DNA of 64,000 nucleotides from Bacteroidota bacterium (lineage in GTDB: Bacteria; Bacteroidota; Bacteroidia; Chitinophagales; BACL12): NCBI GenBank assembly GCA_016706255.1, contig JADJJZ010000006.1, positions 1 to 64,000 on the forward strand, in the 5' to 3' direction. Below the pieces are notes generated by a model. It had not been told where the DNA came from, ran no database searches, and saw nothing but the letters and a program-made list of their open reading frames with translations. The stretch's first letter is position 1. Each line of letters begins with the position of its first letter. Both the position numbers and the translations under genes were made by a program. Shown here piece after piece: positions 25,291 to 33,917 of the stretch.

Positions 25291-25715
25291 TTGCGAATCA
25301 TTGTAGCGCGACAGTTATTTTCATCTATAATTAAACCTTCCTGAACGGTTAAAACGGTATAATCAACAGTTAAAGTATCACCCTCAAGTGATGCACTTCC
25401 GCTAAATTCATAAAAAATTTCAGGAAAATCTGATATATAAAAATCCTGCAGTGGAATTACAGCTTTCATGCCGGTAACTATTGCATGAACCTCCATACCT
25501 GTTTCATATAAACCCGGCCATCCAAATACGATTTCATCGTAATCGTTTGCTTTAAAAATGGTCAAATCATAACTGTTAAATGACGCATCACAAGCATCGG
25601 TAACCTGATAGTCACCTACATATTCATCACGTACATCATAATCAGGAACAACATCTTTTTCACATGCTGTAAATAAAATTGGAGTGATACACAGACCTAG
25701 TATAAACTTTTTCAT
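25287..25715 (-). CDS. Small lipoprotein of unknown function
   Basis: The protein has 142 residues with a lipoprotein signal peptide ending LFTAC (Cys18), so it is predicted to be lipidated by the Lgt/LspA pathway. The mature part begins EKDVVPDYDVRDEYVGDYQVTDACD, a layout (YxGxYxvtdxC) shared by many small Bacteroidota lipoproteins with a lipocalin-like or beta-sandwich fold; the family is not certain. It is divergent from hutU and converges, with a 4-base overlap, on the T9SS propeller gene. No partner is evident. Confidence 0.75.
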   Translation of the reverse strand: MKKFILGLCITPILFTACEKDVVPDYDVRDEYVGDYQVTDACDASFNSYDLTIFKANDYDEIVFGWPGLYETGMEVHAIVTGMKAVIPLQDFYISDFPEIFYEFSGSASLEGDTLTVDYTVLTVQEGLIIDENNCRATMIRN

Positions 25716-25757
25716 AAGCGTTGTTTGTTTGGGTTAAACCAACATCGTGCCAATCCG

Positions 25758-25788
25758 TTGTAAGAAGTGGCTGCAAGTGCTAACTTTG
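25758..25788 (+). promoter_or_regulatory. Promoter of hutU
   Basis: TTG at 25758-25760, 20 bases, then TAACTTTG at 25781-25788. The box lies inside the frame that would start at GTG 25767, so translation must start downstream at the ATG at 25803, 14 bases after the box. Confidence 0.72.
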
Positions 25789-25802
25789 CACAAAATCAGT
25801 TT

Positions 25803-27833
25803 ATGACCGCAATTGCCAAAGATATGGATATGGAATCATTCAACCGTAATATTTTGCAGGGAATTCCCGCTGAACTTCCGGCACCTAAACCTTTTGATGC
25901 CACAATAAGTCATGCTCCCAAACGAAAGGATATCCTAAATGCTGATGAAAAGAAGCTGGCAATAAGAAATGCATTGCGCTATTTCCCTAAACATTTTCAT
26001 AACACACTTGCGGTTGAATTTGCTGAAGAATTGAAAACTTATGGACGGATTTATATGTATCGTTTTCGTCCTGATTACAGTATTAAAGCAAGAAGCTGGT
26101 CTGATTATCCGCATCAAAGCAAACAGGCAGCATGTATTATGCTCATGTTGCAAAACAATTTGGATTATGCCGTTGCTCAACATCCGCATGAATTAATTAC
26201 GTATGGTGGAAATGGCGCAGTATTTCAAAACTGGGCGCAGTATTTAATTACAATGCAATACCTTGCAACTATGACCGATGAACAAACATTGGTTTTATAC
26301 AGTGGCCATCCCATGGGATTATTTCCATCTCACAAAAACGCACCACGTGTTGTTGTTACAAATGGGATGATGATTCCTAATTATTCTAAACCTGACGATT
26401 GGGAAAAATTTAATGCATTAGGTGTTACACAATACGGGCAAATGACAGCCGGGTCTTTTATGTATATCGGTCCGCAAGGAATTGTTCACGGTACAAATAT
26501 TACGGTATTAAATGCTGCTCGAAAAATAGATAATAAAGCAATTGATTGTGCAGGAAAAGTTTTTGTAACTGCCGGATTAGGCGGAATGAGTGGCGCGCAA
26601 CCAAAAGCAGCTGTAATAGCTAAAGGTGTTTGCGTAGTAGCGGAAGTAAATGCGGAGGCTACAAATAAAAGGCATGCGCAAGGTTGGGTTGATGAGGTTT
26701 ATGAGAATCTCGACACCTTAATTCAACGTATGGAATCTGCAAGGGAAAATAAGGAAGCGGTATCTATTGCTTACCAGGGTAATGTTGTTGACTTATGGGA
26801 GAAATTAGCTGCGGAAAATATTGCGATTGAAATTGGCAGTGATCAAACTTCATTACATAATCCATTTGCTGGTGGTTATTATCCTGTTGGATTAAGTTTT
26901 GAGGAAAGTAAAAAAATGATGGCAGAAGAACCATTATTATTTAAAGAAAAAGTGTATGAAAGTTTGCGCAGACATGTTGCGGCAATAAATAAATTAACCA
27001 AACAGGGCATGTATTTCTTCGATTATGGAAATGCATTTTTATTAGAAGCATCACGCGCAGGTGCAGCAATTCTGGATGATAAAAATGAATTTATTTATAA
27101 AAGTTATGTGCAGGATATTTTAGGACCAATGTGTTTTGATTTTGGTTTTGGTCCATTCAGATGGGTTTGTGCGAGTAATGATGAAAACGATTTGCGTAAA
27201 ACTGACGCAATTGCAGCGAAAGTATTAAAAGAAATATTTTCAACTGCACCGGATGAAATTAAATTGCAATTGTCGGATAATATCAACTGGATTGAATCTG
27301 CAATGAATAATAAAATGGTGGTGGGAAGTCAGGCACGAATTTTATATGCTGATGCTGAAGGCCGGACAAAAATTGCAAAAGCGTTTAATGATGCAATACG
27401 CTCGGGCGAATTAAGTGGTCCGGTTGTATTAGGTCGCGACCATCATGATGTGAGTGGAACAGATTCACCTTATCGCGAAACAAGTAATATTTACGACGGC
27501 AGCAAATTTACCGCCGACATGGCGATACAAAATGTGATTGGAGATAGTTTCCGCGGTGCCACCTGGGTGAGTATACATAATGGTGGTGGTGTTGGATGGG
27601 GAGAAGTAATAAACGGCGGGTTTGGAATGGTGTTAGACGGAAGTCCGGCTGCCGAAAATAACCTGACTCAAATGTTGTTTTGGGATGTAAATAACGGAAT
27701 CAGCAGAAGGGCTTGGGCTAGAAATGAGGAAGCGTTGTTTGCAATTCGTCGCGAAATGGAGCGTACACCGGGATTAAAGGTTACTTTACCTGAAATAGCT
27801 GATGACAAGCTGATTGATGGCTTGAACTTCTAA
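25803..27833 (+). CDS. hutU: Urocanate hydratase
   Basis: The protein has 676 residues, the longer urocanase form. It carries ELITYGGNGAVFQNW, LYSGHPMGLFPSH, FVTAGLGGMSGAQPKAA (NAD-binding), and GFGPFRWVCASN with Cys456 at the place of the catalytic-site cysteine, then GRDHHDVSGTDSPYRET. Urocanase uses NAD+ as an electrophile to hydrate urocanate to imidazolone propionate in histidine breakdown. hutH, hutI and hutG/ftcD are not in the window, so the pathway is scattered here. The start at 25803 is chosen because the promoter box overlaps an earlier in-frame GTG. Confidence 0.96.
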   Translation: MTAIAKDMDMESFNRNILQGIPAELPAPKPFDATISHAPKRKDILNADEKKLAIRNALRYFPKHFHNTLAVEFAEELKTYGRIYMYRFRPDYSIKARSWSDYPHQSKQAACIMLMLQNNLDYAVAQHPHELITYGGNGAVFQNWAQYLITMQYLATMTDEQTLVLYSGHPMGLFPSHKNAPRVVVTNGMMIPNYSKPDDWEKFNALGVTQYGQMTAGSFMYIGPQGIVHGTNITVLNAARKIDNKAIDCAGKVFVTAGLGGMSGAQPKAAVIAKGVCVVAEVNAEATNKRHAQGWVDEVYENLDTLIQRMESARENKEAVSIAYQGNVVDLWEKLAAENIAIEIGSDQTSLHNPFAGGYYPVGLSFEESKKMMAEEPLLFKEKVYESLRRHVAAINKLTKQGMYFFDYGNAFLLEASRAGAAILDDKNEFIYKSYVQDILGPMCFDFGFGPFRWVCASNDENDLRKTDAIAAKVLKEIFSTAPDEIKLQLSDNINWIESAMNNKMVVGSQARILYADAEGRTKIAKAFNDAIRSGELSGPVVLGRDHHDVSGTDSPYRETSNIYDGSKFTADMAIQNVIGDSFRGATWVSIHNGGGVGWGEVINGGFGMVLDGSPAAENNLTQMLFWDVNNGISRRAWARNEEALFAIRREMERTPGLKVTLPEIADDKLIDGLNF

Positions 27834-28053
27834 AATCGTTTTTCTACTTATAATTAGCTGAATTACAATCATTTATGAAAATTATTTAGCTTCGAAACCT
27901 TAACTCAACCGGTTTTTTTGTTGGTTTCGGGCTGCTCTGCTTATGACCTTTGTGTTGTTCAAGGGAAGGAAATAGCAGTTTATCGGTCACTGTGCAGTGT
28001 TTTTACGGTAAACAGATTTCACTTTCTATTTTTTAACAAAAAAACTAAAGGTT

Positions 28054-29649
28054 ATGACACGTAGCATTTTTATTCTATTTTTTATTTTTTCGAGCACACT
28101 CATGTTTGCTCAGCCACAATGGTTAAAGGGTTTCGGTGATGAAAACTCAAATTATTTTAGCGGAATGGATGTTGACCAGAGCGGTAACATTTATTTAGCC
28201 GGCCTATTTTCTGATAGTATAACCCTGGGTGGAATTACTGCCTATGGAGGAAGTTACGACATGTATATTGCTAAATTTAATGCTGACGGTGAAATCCTTT
28301 GGCTTAAGGCAGAAACATCCGATGCTCGTTATGATTTGTATGATCTTAAAATTTCAAATAATGATGGTTTTGTTATTTGTGGAACATTTGATACTGACGA
28401 TGCTGTTTTTGGAGATATTACATTAGCCCAATCTGATTTTGGTAATACCTACGTTGTAAAGTATGATTATAATGGAACAGCAGTATGGGGTAAAACAGAA
28501 ATAGGATATGCCTACTATGAACATTTGGCTGTAGATGCAAATGGTGATGTTATAATTACAGGTTCCTTATATGGGGAATTTACTTTTGATGGTTCACTTC
28601 AGGAGTCATTTGGCGAATATGATATTTTATACGCAAAATATTCCGTTAACGGTGACGCGCTTTGGATTAAAGTAATGGGTGGAGAAGGATACGAGTTTTC
28701 CGGTGAAGTAATAACTGATGCAGAAAATAATATTATTATGACCGGTAGATTTAATATGCCTTTTGAATTTGATGGTAATGTATTTAATCTGGATGCCCTT
28801 GGTGATAATTTTGTAATGAAAACAAATGCAGACGGTACATCAATATGGGTGAATTTAATTGCGTCGGAAAATGATGACTCAGAAATTAAAGGTATGGCTA
28901 TTGGCGCTGATGGTAATTTATACCTTGGCGTTTCGGTAGAAAATAATACACATGTTGATGCCATTACAATAAACACTTTGGGGTTGGTCGATGCGTGTTT
29001 AATGCAATTAAATCCTGATAATGGAGCCTTAAATTGGTATAAAACCGGCGGTGGTTATGAGTATGATTATGTATATGCGTTGGAAGTTGGCAGTGAAGGT
29101 GTTTTTATTGGAGGGGTTTATTCAGGAATTGCCGAATTTGACGGTTTACAATTACCTGATGCTTATTCCGGAAGCTATATCACTTCGTATGATTATAACG
29201 GTGACGCAACACAAGTAGTTTCATTTGTTGGAGAAAGTTTTGTGAGTCTTCAGGAAATAGAAATAGACCAACATGGCAACATGTATGCAGGTGGAAGTTT
29301 TTATGATGACATTGTTTTTGATGGGCTTGATCCATTGACAACAAATGGTAGTGTAGATATTTTTCTTTATAAAGAGGCATCTCCGCTGGTTGCAATTAAT
29401 AATTATGCTGAAACCATTAATGTTTCAATTGCACCAAACCCGGCAACAACAGTAATAAATTTAACTGTAGCAAACGAAACCAATTATAAGTTGGATATAA
29501 TAAATCAACACGGCGCAATTGTTAAATCAATTGAAAATGCAGTTGGTGAAAATTCCATGTATATAGCAGACCTGGCTGCGGGAATGTATTTTGTTGTTAT
29601 CACAACTATGGACGGCGTTAAAACAAGCCATCCATTTGTGAAAAATTAA
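28054..29649 (+). CDS. T9SS-secreted SBBP-type beta-propeller protein
   Basis: The protein has 531 residues: signal peptide (1-19, FAQ), then about eight 50-residue repeats of the SBBP type, such as GMDVDQSGNIYLAGLF followed by YIAKFNADGEILWLK, AVDANGDVIITGSL and EIDQHGNMYAGGSF. The C-terminal 75 residues are a T9SS type A domain (VSIAPNPATTVINL, IINQHGAIVKSI, LAAGMYFVVI). It should be exported to the surface or medium. The repeats resemble those of the T9SS protein at 24064 in architecture but not in sequence. It follows hutU after 220 bases without a clear promoter. Confidence 0.87.
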   Translation: MTRSIFILFFIFSSTLMFAQPQWLKGFGDENSNYFSGMDVDQSGNIYLAGLFSDSITLGGITAYGGSYDMYIAKFNADGEILWLKAETSDARYDLYDLKISNNDGFVICGTFDTDDAVFGDITLAQSDFGNTYVVKYDYNGTAVWGKTEIGYAYYEHLAVDANGDVIITGSLYGEFTFDGSLQESFGEYDILYAKYSVNGDALWIKVMGGEGYEFSGEVITDAENNIIMTGRFNMPFEFDGNVFNLDALGDNFVMKTNADGTSIWVNLIASENDDSEIKGMAIGADGNLYLGVSVENNTHVDAITINTLGLVDACLMQLNPDNGALNWYKTGGGYEYDYVYALEVGSEGVFIGGVYSGIAEFDGLQLPDAYSGSYITSYDYNGDATQVVSFVGESFVSLQEIEIDQHGNMYAGGSFYDDIVFDGLDPLTTNGSVDIFLYKEASPLVAINNYAETINVSIAPNPATTVINLTVANETNYKLDIINQHGAIVKSIENAVGENSMYIADLAAGMYFVVITTMDGVKTSHPFVKN

Positions 29650-29673
29650 TTAGCACTGCACCGCTACAGTCAG

Positions 29674-29705
29674 ACCCCGGTGGAATATATTTCATCGGGG
29701 TTTTT
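29674..29705 (+). terminator. Intrinsic terminator of the SBBP-type gene
   Basis: ACCCCGGTGGAA pairs with TTCATCGGGGT (one mismatch and a small bulge) around a short AT loop, followed by TTTTT. The T run touches the stop codon of the convergent gene. Confidence 0.8.
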
Positions 29706-31188
29706 ACATTTTCCTTAATTTCAGCCATTCGGTCAATGGCATCGTCATAAATGCAATTTTTTCACTTTTATTGTTGTTAAAAATTGCATTTACCTCTTCA
29801 TCTAATTCATTGATAATGTGTTCTGATTCTGCTTTATCCGGAGCATTAATTAATTTATTAAAAAATTTAATAAAAACCTTTTCAGTTTCAAAATAATTTT
29901 CGTTTTGAATTAGATAACGTTTTACTGAACGTGACAGACTTTCCAGAATGAGATTGTTTTTAAGTTCAAAATGCAAAATTAAATACATCATTCTGGTATG
30001 CGCCTGAATGTCTTTTCTCAATTCAATATCTTTTGTGTCGATTATTTCATTGGTAAGTTTAAGCGCTTCCTCAAAACGATTTGTTTTAAAATAATTTATG
30101 GCGATACCAAAGCGGATAAGCATCCATCTTACACTATTGATATAAGGTGCATATTTTAGTAAATCGGGAAATGTTTCCTGAATAAAATTTCCAAAAGCAA
30201 TATCATCGCCGGTAATTTTAAATGTTATTTCTTTCCAAAGCCACCAATGTTCAAAATAAATGGCTTCCTGGTTAATTGAATTAAAGCGTGGCGGTTTAAA
30301 TGTTTCAACGTAATCGATAAATGCCTGATATCTGCTGAATTTAGATAGGGTTCCAAGATAATTATTTACTGCAGCTATATACCGTATTGGTTCAACTTCA
30401 ATTAGTAACGGGTTGGATTCCCATAATTTGATGTTTTTACTGATGAAAAACAGATTTTGTTCCTCATTATTTGATAGATGGTGATAATTGGAATGCACAT
30501 AATTGAAATACAATTTACCATAAAAATCTTCGGGCTCGTTTTCGGGTGCGAGGATGGGATTTTTCATAATTTCATCCCATTCCTTTTTATGTTCAGGGTT
30601 TCGGAAATCGGGATTGGTTTTAATGTATTTGGTACTTTTGAAATAAATCTTTTGAATTGCTAATGTGGTGGTATATTGGTTTAACAATTTATCTGTGGCA
30701 TCAAAAGAAGGTAAAACATTTTGATCCCATAAATCAGCGCGTAAGTCAACAAAATATCTCCGTTTCCAGGCTTCTATGTCCAATATAAACGCTTTCTCAT
30801 CAAAATCAAGCGCCAATTTTTTAGCCCTTTCCCAGGTAAGTAGTGCTTGTTGATATAAACCTTTTTCAAATAATATTTCCCCATTTTCCATTAGGGCATT
30901 CAGTCGCATAAATTTAGAGGTGTTAGCGCGATAGGCGCGCTGACTTTTAAGAATTAATTCCCATAAATAATTTTTAGCGACTGAAATTTGAGTAGATAAT
31001 GATGTATTTCGAAATTTTTTAATAATTGCATCCTCATCATATTCTTTTTGTGCATCCATGGCATCGAACAACTGAAGGTATTGTTGTTCAGCGGTTTTTG
31101 AATAAGTCTGCGCAAATTTTTTGAAATACCCTTTCTCAGGTTTTTCAAGCGATTTAATCAGCTTAAACAAGTCGTCGTTTTTCTTCAT
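29704..31188 (-). CDS. Conserved helical protein of unknown function
   Basis: The protein has 494 residues with no signal peptide or membrane segment. It is almost entirely alpha-helical and rich in Lys, Glu, Phe and Tyr. It begins KKNDDLFKLIKSLEKPEKGYFKKFAQTY and contains repeated helix pairs that could be TPR-like (GEILFEKGLYQQALLTWERAKKLAL; INYFKTNRFEEALKLTNEII). I do not recognise a named family, but the pattern is of a kind seen in uncharacterised Bacteroidota proteins. It is cytoplasmic and monocistronic, with a TACCTTTA element about 18 bases before the start on the minus strand. Confidence 0.75.
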   Translation of the reverse strand: MKKNDDLFKLIKSLEKPEKGYFKKFAQTYSKTAEQQYLQLFDAMDAQKEYDEDAIIKKFRNTSLSTQISVAKNYLWELILKSQRAYRANTSKFMRLNALMENGEILFEKGLYQQALLTWERAKKLALDFDEKAFILDIEAWKRRYFVDLRADLWDQNVLPSFDATDKLLNQYTTTLAIQKIYFKSTKYIKTNPDFRNPEHKKEWDEIMKNPILAPENEPEDFYGKLYFNYVHSNYHHLSNNEEQNLFFISKNIKLWESNPLLIEVEPIRYIAAVNNYLGTLSKFSRYQAFIDYVETFKPPRFNSINQEAIYFEHWWLWKEITFKITGDDIAFGNFIQETFPDLLKYAPYINSVRWMLIRFGIAINYFKTNRFEEALKLTNEIIDTKDIELRKDIQAHTRMMYLILHFELKNNLILESLSRSVKRYLIQNENYFETEKVFIKFFNKLINAPDKAESEHIINELDEEVNAIFNNNKSEKIAFMTMPLTEWLKLRKM

Positions 31189-31205
31189 AATGCCGGAATG
31201 TTAAC

Positions 31206-31213
31206 TAAAGGTA
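31206..31213 (-). promoter_or_regulatory. Possible -7 box of the helical-protein gene
   Basis: The minus strand reads TACCTTTA (7 of 8 matches), 17 bases before the start at 31188. A TTG on the minus strand (plus 31237-31239) is 23 bases further upstream, slightly long. Confidence 0.35.
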
Positions 31214-31420
31214 TATGATTCAAACTGAAATTTTGGCAATAAATATACATTAACAAAATATTTATATACATCGAATAAATTGGTGGTAAGCGGCTTTGCT
31301 TTTTGTTTTAAAAACACTACCCGCTTAGGTGCGAATAGCAATTACCATTTTTAATGGGTAATCCACATACCCGATTATTGTATTTGTGTTTTGAAAATAT
31401 AGAGCTGTTATTTTTGGTAA

Positions 31421-32050
31421 ATGAATTACTTTTTACCCTTAGAAGCGAATGGTGTTTACCATATTTTTAATCATGCAAATGGTTGGGATGATTTTTATTA
31501 TGACAAAGGTAATTGCGATTACTTTTTAAAAAAGTTAAGATATCATTTATGGCCGGTTATTGAAATATATGCATATAATTTGTTGCCCAACCATTTTCAT
31601 TTGATAATTCGTGTTAAATCGGAAGCTGAAATAAGGGCAGGAAGCAAAAAATGGTGCCGCTTTCGAAGAATTCCGTATAAATTATTAAACCCAAATCAAC
31701 AATTCAGCAATTTCTTTAATGGATATACAAAAGCTATGAATAAGGTTTATAATCGAAAAGGAAGCTTATTTAAAAAAAATTATAGAAGAGTAAGGATTGA
31801 AGACGAAGACCATTTACGATATGCTATTGCTTATGTTCATACAAATGCAGAGAAACATAACATAGTTAATGACTTTAGAAATTGGGAATTTGGTTCCTAT
31901 ACCAAAATTATAAGTGATAAGCCAACTTACTTATTAAAAAGTGAAGTGATTGACCTATATGGCGGTATTAAAAACTACAAAATCTACCATAAAAATTTTC
32001 TTTATGAACGAAATGTTGCAGCTTTTAAGTATGACAATTTTTCAGGTTAG
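31421..32050 (+). mobile_element. REP-associated tyrosine transposase (RAYT, Y1/IS200-like)
   Basis: The protein has 209 residues of the Y1 HUH transposase family. GVYHIFNHANGWDDFY is the usual N-terminal strand, PNHFHLIIR gives the HUH pair His58 and His60, and GYTKAMNKVYNRKGSLFKKNYRR holds the catalytic tyrosine (Tyr102 or Tyr110). The RAYT branch is distinguished by the GSLF-x-x-x-Y-R segment. Such proteins cut and join REP palindromes and are often domesticated, single-copy genes. A 30-bp palindrome with a third half-copy lies 75 bases downstream, which fits a RAYT-REP pair. It is intact and shows no flanking insertion-sequence ends. Confidence 0.88.
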
Positions 32051-32124
32051 GTTTATTGACGAAAAATTAACCTTTGTTTAGTCGTATAGCAGATTTAATA
32101 GGATGCTAAGCGGTTAAAAGCTTA

Positions 32125-32170
32125 AAACCTTCCAGGTTTAAACCTGGAAGGTTTAGACCTGGAAGGTTTT
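32125..32170. repeat. REP-like palindrome with an extra half-site
   Basis: A perfect 30-bp palindrome (32125-32154) is built from the arm AAACCTTCCAGG, a TTTAAA centre and the arm CCTGGAAGGTTT. A third copy of the arm, ACCTGGAAGGTTTT, follows at 32157-32170. It lies directly after the RAYT gene and is the likely substrate type of that enzyme. No other copy was found in this window. Confidence 0.75.
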
Positions 32171-32219
32171 AGAGACCCTGCCAAAATTTCAGGCGCGGAA
32201 AAGTGCGAAAAAACCCCGC

Positions 32220-32396
32220 TCATTTCTTCCTCCCCGCCTTCTTCAAAGCTTCATTCAATAAAAACTCTATTTGGCCATTCACACTGCGGAAATCATCTGC
32301 AGCCCATTGCTCCAGCGACTTCAAAATTTCAGGTGAAATGCGAAGTATAAATGCCTGACGGTCTTTGGTTACTTGTTTTTTTTCTTCCTTTGCCAT
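32220..32396 (-). CDS. Arc-type ribbon-helix-helix DNA-binding protein (58 aa)
   Basis: This small gene encodes 58 residues: a basic start (MAKEEKKQVTKDRQ), then AFILRISPEILKSLEQWAADDFRSVNGQIEFLLNEALKKAGRKK. A beta-strand followed by two helices is the Arc/MetJ ribbon-helix-helix fold, with AFILRI as the DNA-contacting strand. Its ATG shares one base with the TAA stop of the upstream membrane-protein gene (TAATG), so translation is coupled. With the upstream SPFH gene it forms a cluster type I recall from other bacteria. It could autoregulate this group (inference). No toxin gene is next to it. Confidence 0.85.
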   Translation of the reverse strand: MAKEEKKQVTKDRQAFILRISPEILKSLEQWAADDFRSVNGQIEFLLNEALKKAGRKK

Positions 32397-32907
32397 TATT
32401 TAATTTGTTTGTTGGGAAGATATTTTTTCAGCGCCTCTAACATCATTGTTTTGTCCGCTGCTGTAAAGGCAATTTTATGTCCGTTTGATAAACGCAATTC
32501 AAATATTTCTTTTCCCTGCAAAATAAATCCTGTTTTCTTTTGGAAAATATCTTTTTGATATCCATATCCACCATAATCAAACATGTTTTTATTCTGCGCT
32601 GTTGCCATGAATTTATGGTTTCATATGTTATGGTTTTAGTCCTGGGGACAAACGGAAAATAGCGATAAGTAATGCCGTTTGCATCTATTGTAATTTCTAG
32701 TGTTGTTTTGAAAATTAAAAAATAAACCAAAATCATTACAATTATTACAAGTGCAATTATTGGAAACATCATTTTAAGCAGTTCGTCATTTCCTAAAGAA
32801 ACTCCCTGCCAAAACATAATGCTAATTCCCGCCAATACAACAAGTGCCGAGGCGACTAACACTACGGCAATCAATTTACTGTTTAATTTTTGTTCCTCTT
32901 TATACAT
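32396..32907 (-). pseudogene. Two-TM membrane protein with PH-like domain, frameshifted
   Basis: The first frame starts at ATG 32907 (MYKEEQKLNSK), with membrane segments at about residues 13-35 and 46-70 and a soluble part beginning LEITIDANGITYRYFPF and running to ETINSWQQRRIK. The family-like continuation (MFDYGGYGYQKD ... FELRLSNGHKIAFTAAD ... ALKKYLPNKQIK) is in another frame, ending at TAA 32396-32398. One missing A in the run at about 32589-32593 explains the shift; adding it gives 170 residues. The soluble part has the strand pattern of bacterial PH-like domains. The downstream coupling (TAATG) to the Arc-like gene shows the second frame is the genuine C-terminus. Sequencing error is possible. 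Confidence 0.72.
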
Positions 32908-32911
32908 ATCG

Positions 32912-32919
32912 CAAAAATG
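32912..32919 (-). promoter_or_regulatory. Possible -7 box of the membrane-protein/RHH pair
   Basis: The minus strand reads CATTTTTG (7 of 8 matches to TAnnTTTG) ending 4 bases before the ATG at 32907. Together with the hairpin just upstream it suggests a transcript separate from the SPFH gene. Confidence 0.35.
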
Positions 32920-32920
32920 T

Positions 32921-32951
32921 AAATCCGGCAATAATTTAAACTGCCGGATTT
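32921..32951 (-). terminator. Hairpin after the SPFH gene
   Basis: AAATCCGGCA and TGCCGGATTT (10-bp perfect stem, 11-base loop) lie 9 bases after the SPFH stop. On the minus strand the hairpin is followed by a weak T run (ACATTTTTG), so it is a likely terminator or attenuator within the cluster. Confidence 0.6.
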
Positions 32952-32960
32952 ATTTTAAAA

Positions 32961-33815
32961 TTAATGATATAAGGTGCCCGCATTTACTACCGGACTTGCA
33001 GCCTTGTCTGAACACAACACAACCAATAAATTACTTACCATTGCGGCTTTCTTTTCTTCATCTAATTCAACAATATTTTCGTTAGATAATTTTGCTAAAG
33101 CAAGTTGAACCATTCCAACAGCACCTTCAACAATTTTAGTTCTTGCTGCTACCACCGCGCTTGCCTGCTGACGTTGCAACATTGCGCCTGCAATTTCTTC
33201 AGAATACGCTAAATGGGTAATCCTAGCTTCTATCACCTGAACACCGGCCAAACTCAACCTGTCTTTTAATTCGCCCATCAACATTTCGTTGATATGATCG
33301 CCACCACCTCTTAATGTAATTTCCTGTGATTCATCATCACCAAAATGATCATATGAAAATGTTCCTGCTAAATGACGTACTGCAGTATCAGATTGCAATT
33401 TTACATACATCTCATAATTTTCAACCTCAAATTTTGCTTTCGCAGTATCTGTAACCTGCCACACAATTACAGTTCCAATTATTATCGGGTTACCAAGCTT
33501 GTCGTTTACTTTAATCTTGTCACCTTCTAAAGTGCGGGCTTTTAATGAAACCTTTGCTTTTGAATAAAATGGATTCGCCCAGTAAAATCCATTGTCACGC
33601 ACGGTGCCTACATATTTTCCGAACATCACTAATACTTTAGAGTCGTTCGGATTAACAATGAAGAAACCAATTAACACAAAAAATAAAGGGATAAATAATA
33701 ATGAAAACGCAGGATGCACTTGCACCGTTGCGTATCCAAAGCCAATGCTCAGTATGAAAAATACAAAGAGCATGAAATAACCTGAATTGGGTTTTACGAT
33801 TTTGTCAGTTATCAT
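32961..33815 (-). CDS. SPFH/Band 7 domain membrane protein
   Basis: The protein has 284 residues from the ATG at 33815. Two membrane segments fill residues about 13-65, followed by an SPFH (Band 7) domain: VLVMFGKYVGTVRDNGFYWANPF, VKLQSDTAVRHLAGTFSYD, and LAGVQVIEARITHLAYSEEIAGAMLQRQQASAVVAARTKIVEGAV. This is the prohibitin/stomatin pattern. SPFH proteins form ring-shaped oligomers that organise membranes or proteases. The neighbours on the same strand, a two-TM protein and an Arc-like regulator, make a conserved-looking set whose function is unknown to me. A longer upstream start adds residues without family character. Confidence 0.9.
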   Translation of the reverse strand: MITDKIVKPNSGYFMLFVFFILSIGFGYATVQVHPAFSLLFIPLFFVLIGFFIVNPNDSKVLVMFGKYVGTVRDNGFYWANPFYSKAKVSLKARTLEGDKIKVNDKLGNPIIIGTVIVWQVTDTAKAKFEVENYEMYVKLQSDTAVRHLAGTFSYDHFGDDESQEITLRGGGDHINEMLMGELKDRLSLAGVQVIEARITHLAYSEEIAGAMLQRQQASAVVAARTKIVEGAVGMVQLALAKLSNENIVELDEEKKAAMVSNLLVVLCSDKAASPVVNAGTLYH

Positions 33816-33917
33816 AATAATTGTTTTAGTTTTCTGATTGTAAAATGATATCACAAAGATATCATCACAGACGCCAAACAACCATACAATATTTTGTATT
33901 TAATAAAAATTTAACAT

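Noticed and set aside
25767..25802. GTG at 25767 as hutU start
   Set aside because: The TAACTTTG -7 box lies inside the first 12 codons of that version, so the transcript would begin downstream of it.
31340..31362. Hairpin ATTACCAT...ATGGGTAAT upstream of the RAYT gene as a REP copy
   Set aside because: It does not share sequence with the palindrome downstream of the gene and has a bulged stem; no evidence for a transposon end.
31289..32112. TAAGCGG occurring on both sides of the RAYT gene as target site or guide sequence
   Set aside because: Seven bases in AT-rich intergenic DNA is within chance, and no structured ends of an IS200/IS605 element accompany it.
32589..32593. Programmed -1 frameshifting on the A-run of the two-TM protein gene
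   Set aside because: The heptamer is A AAA ACA, not a full X XXY YYZ slippery site, the run has only five As, and I see no obvious stimulatory hairpin downstream; a one-base indel is simpler.
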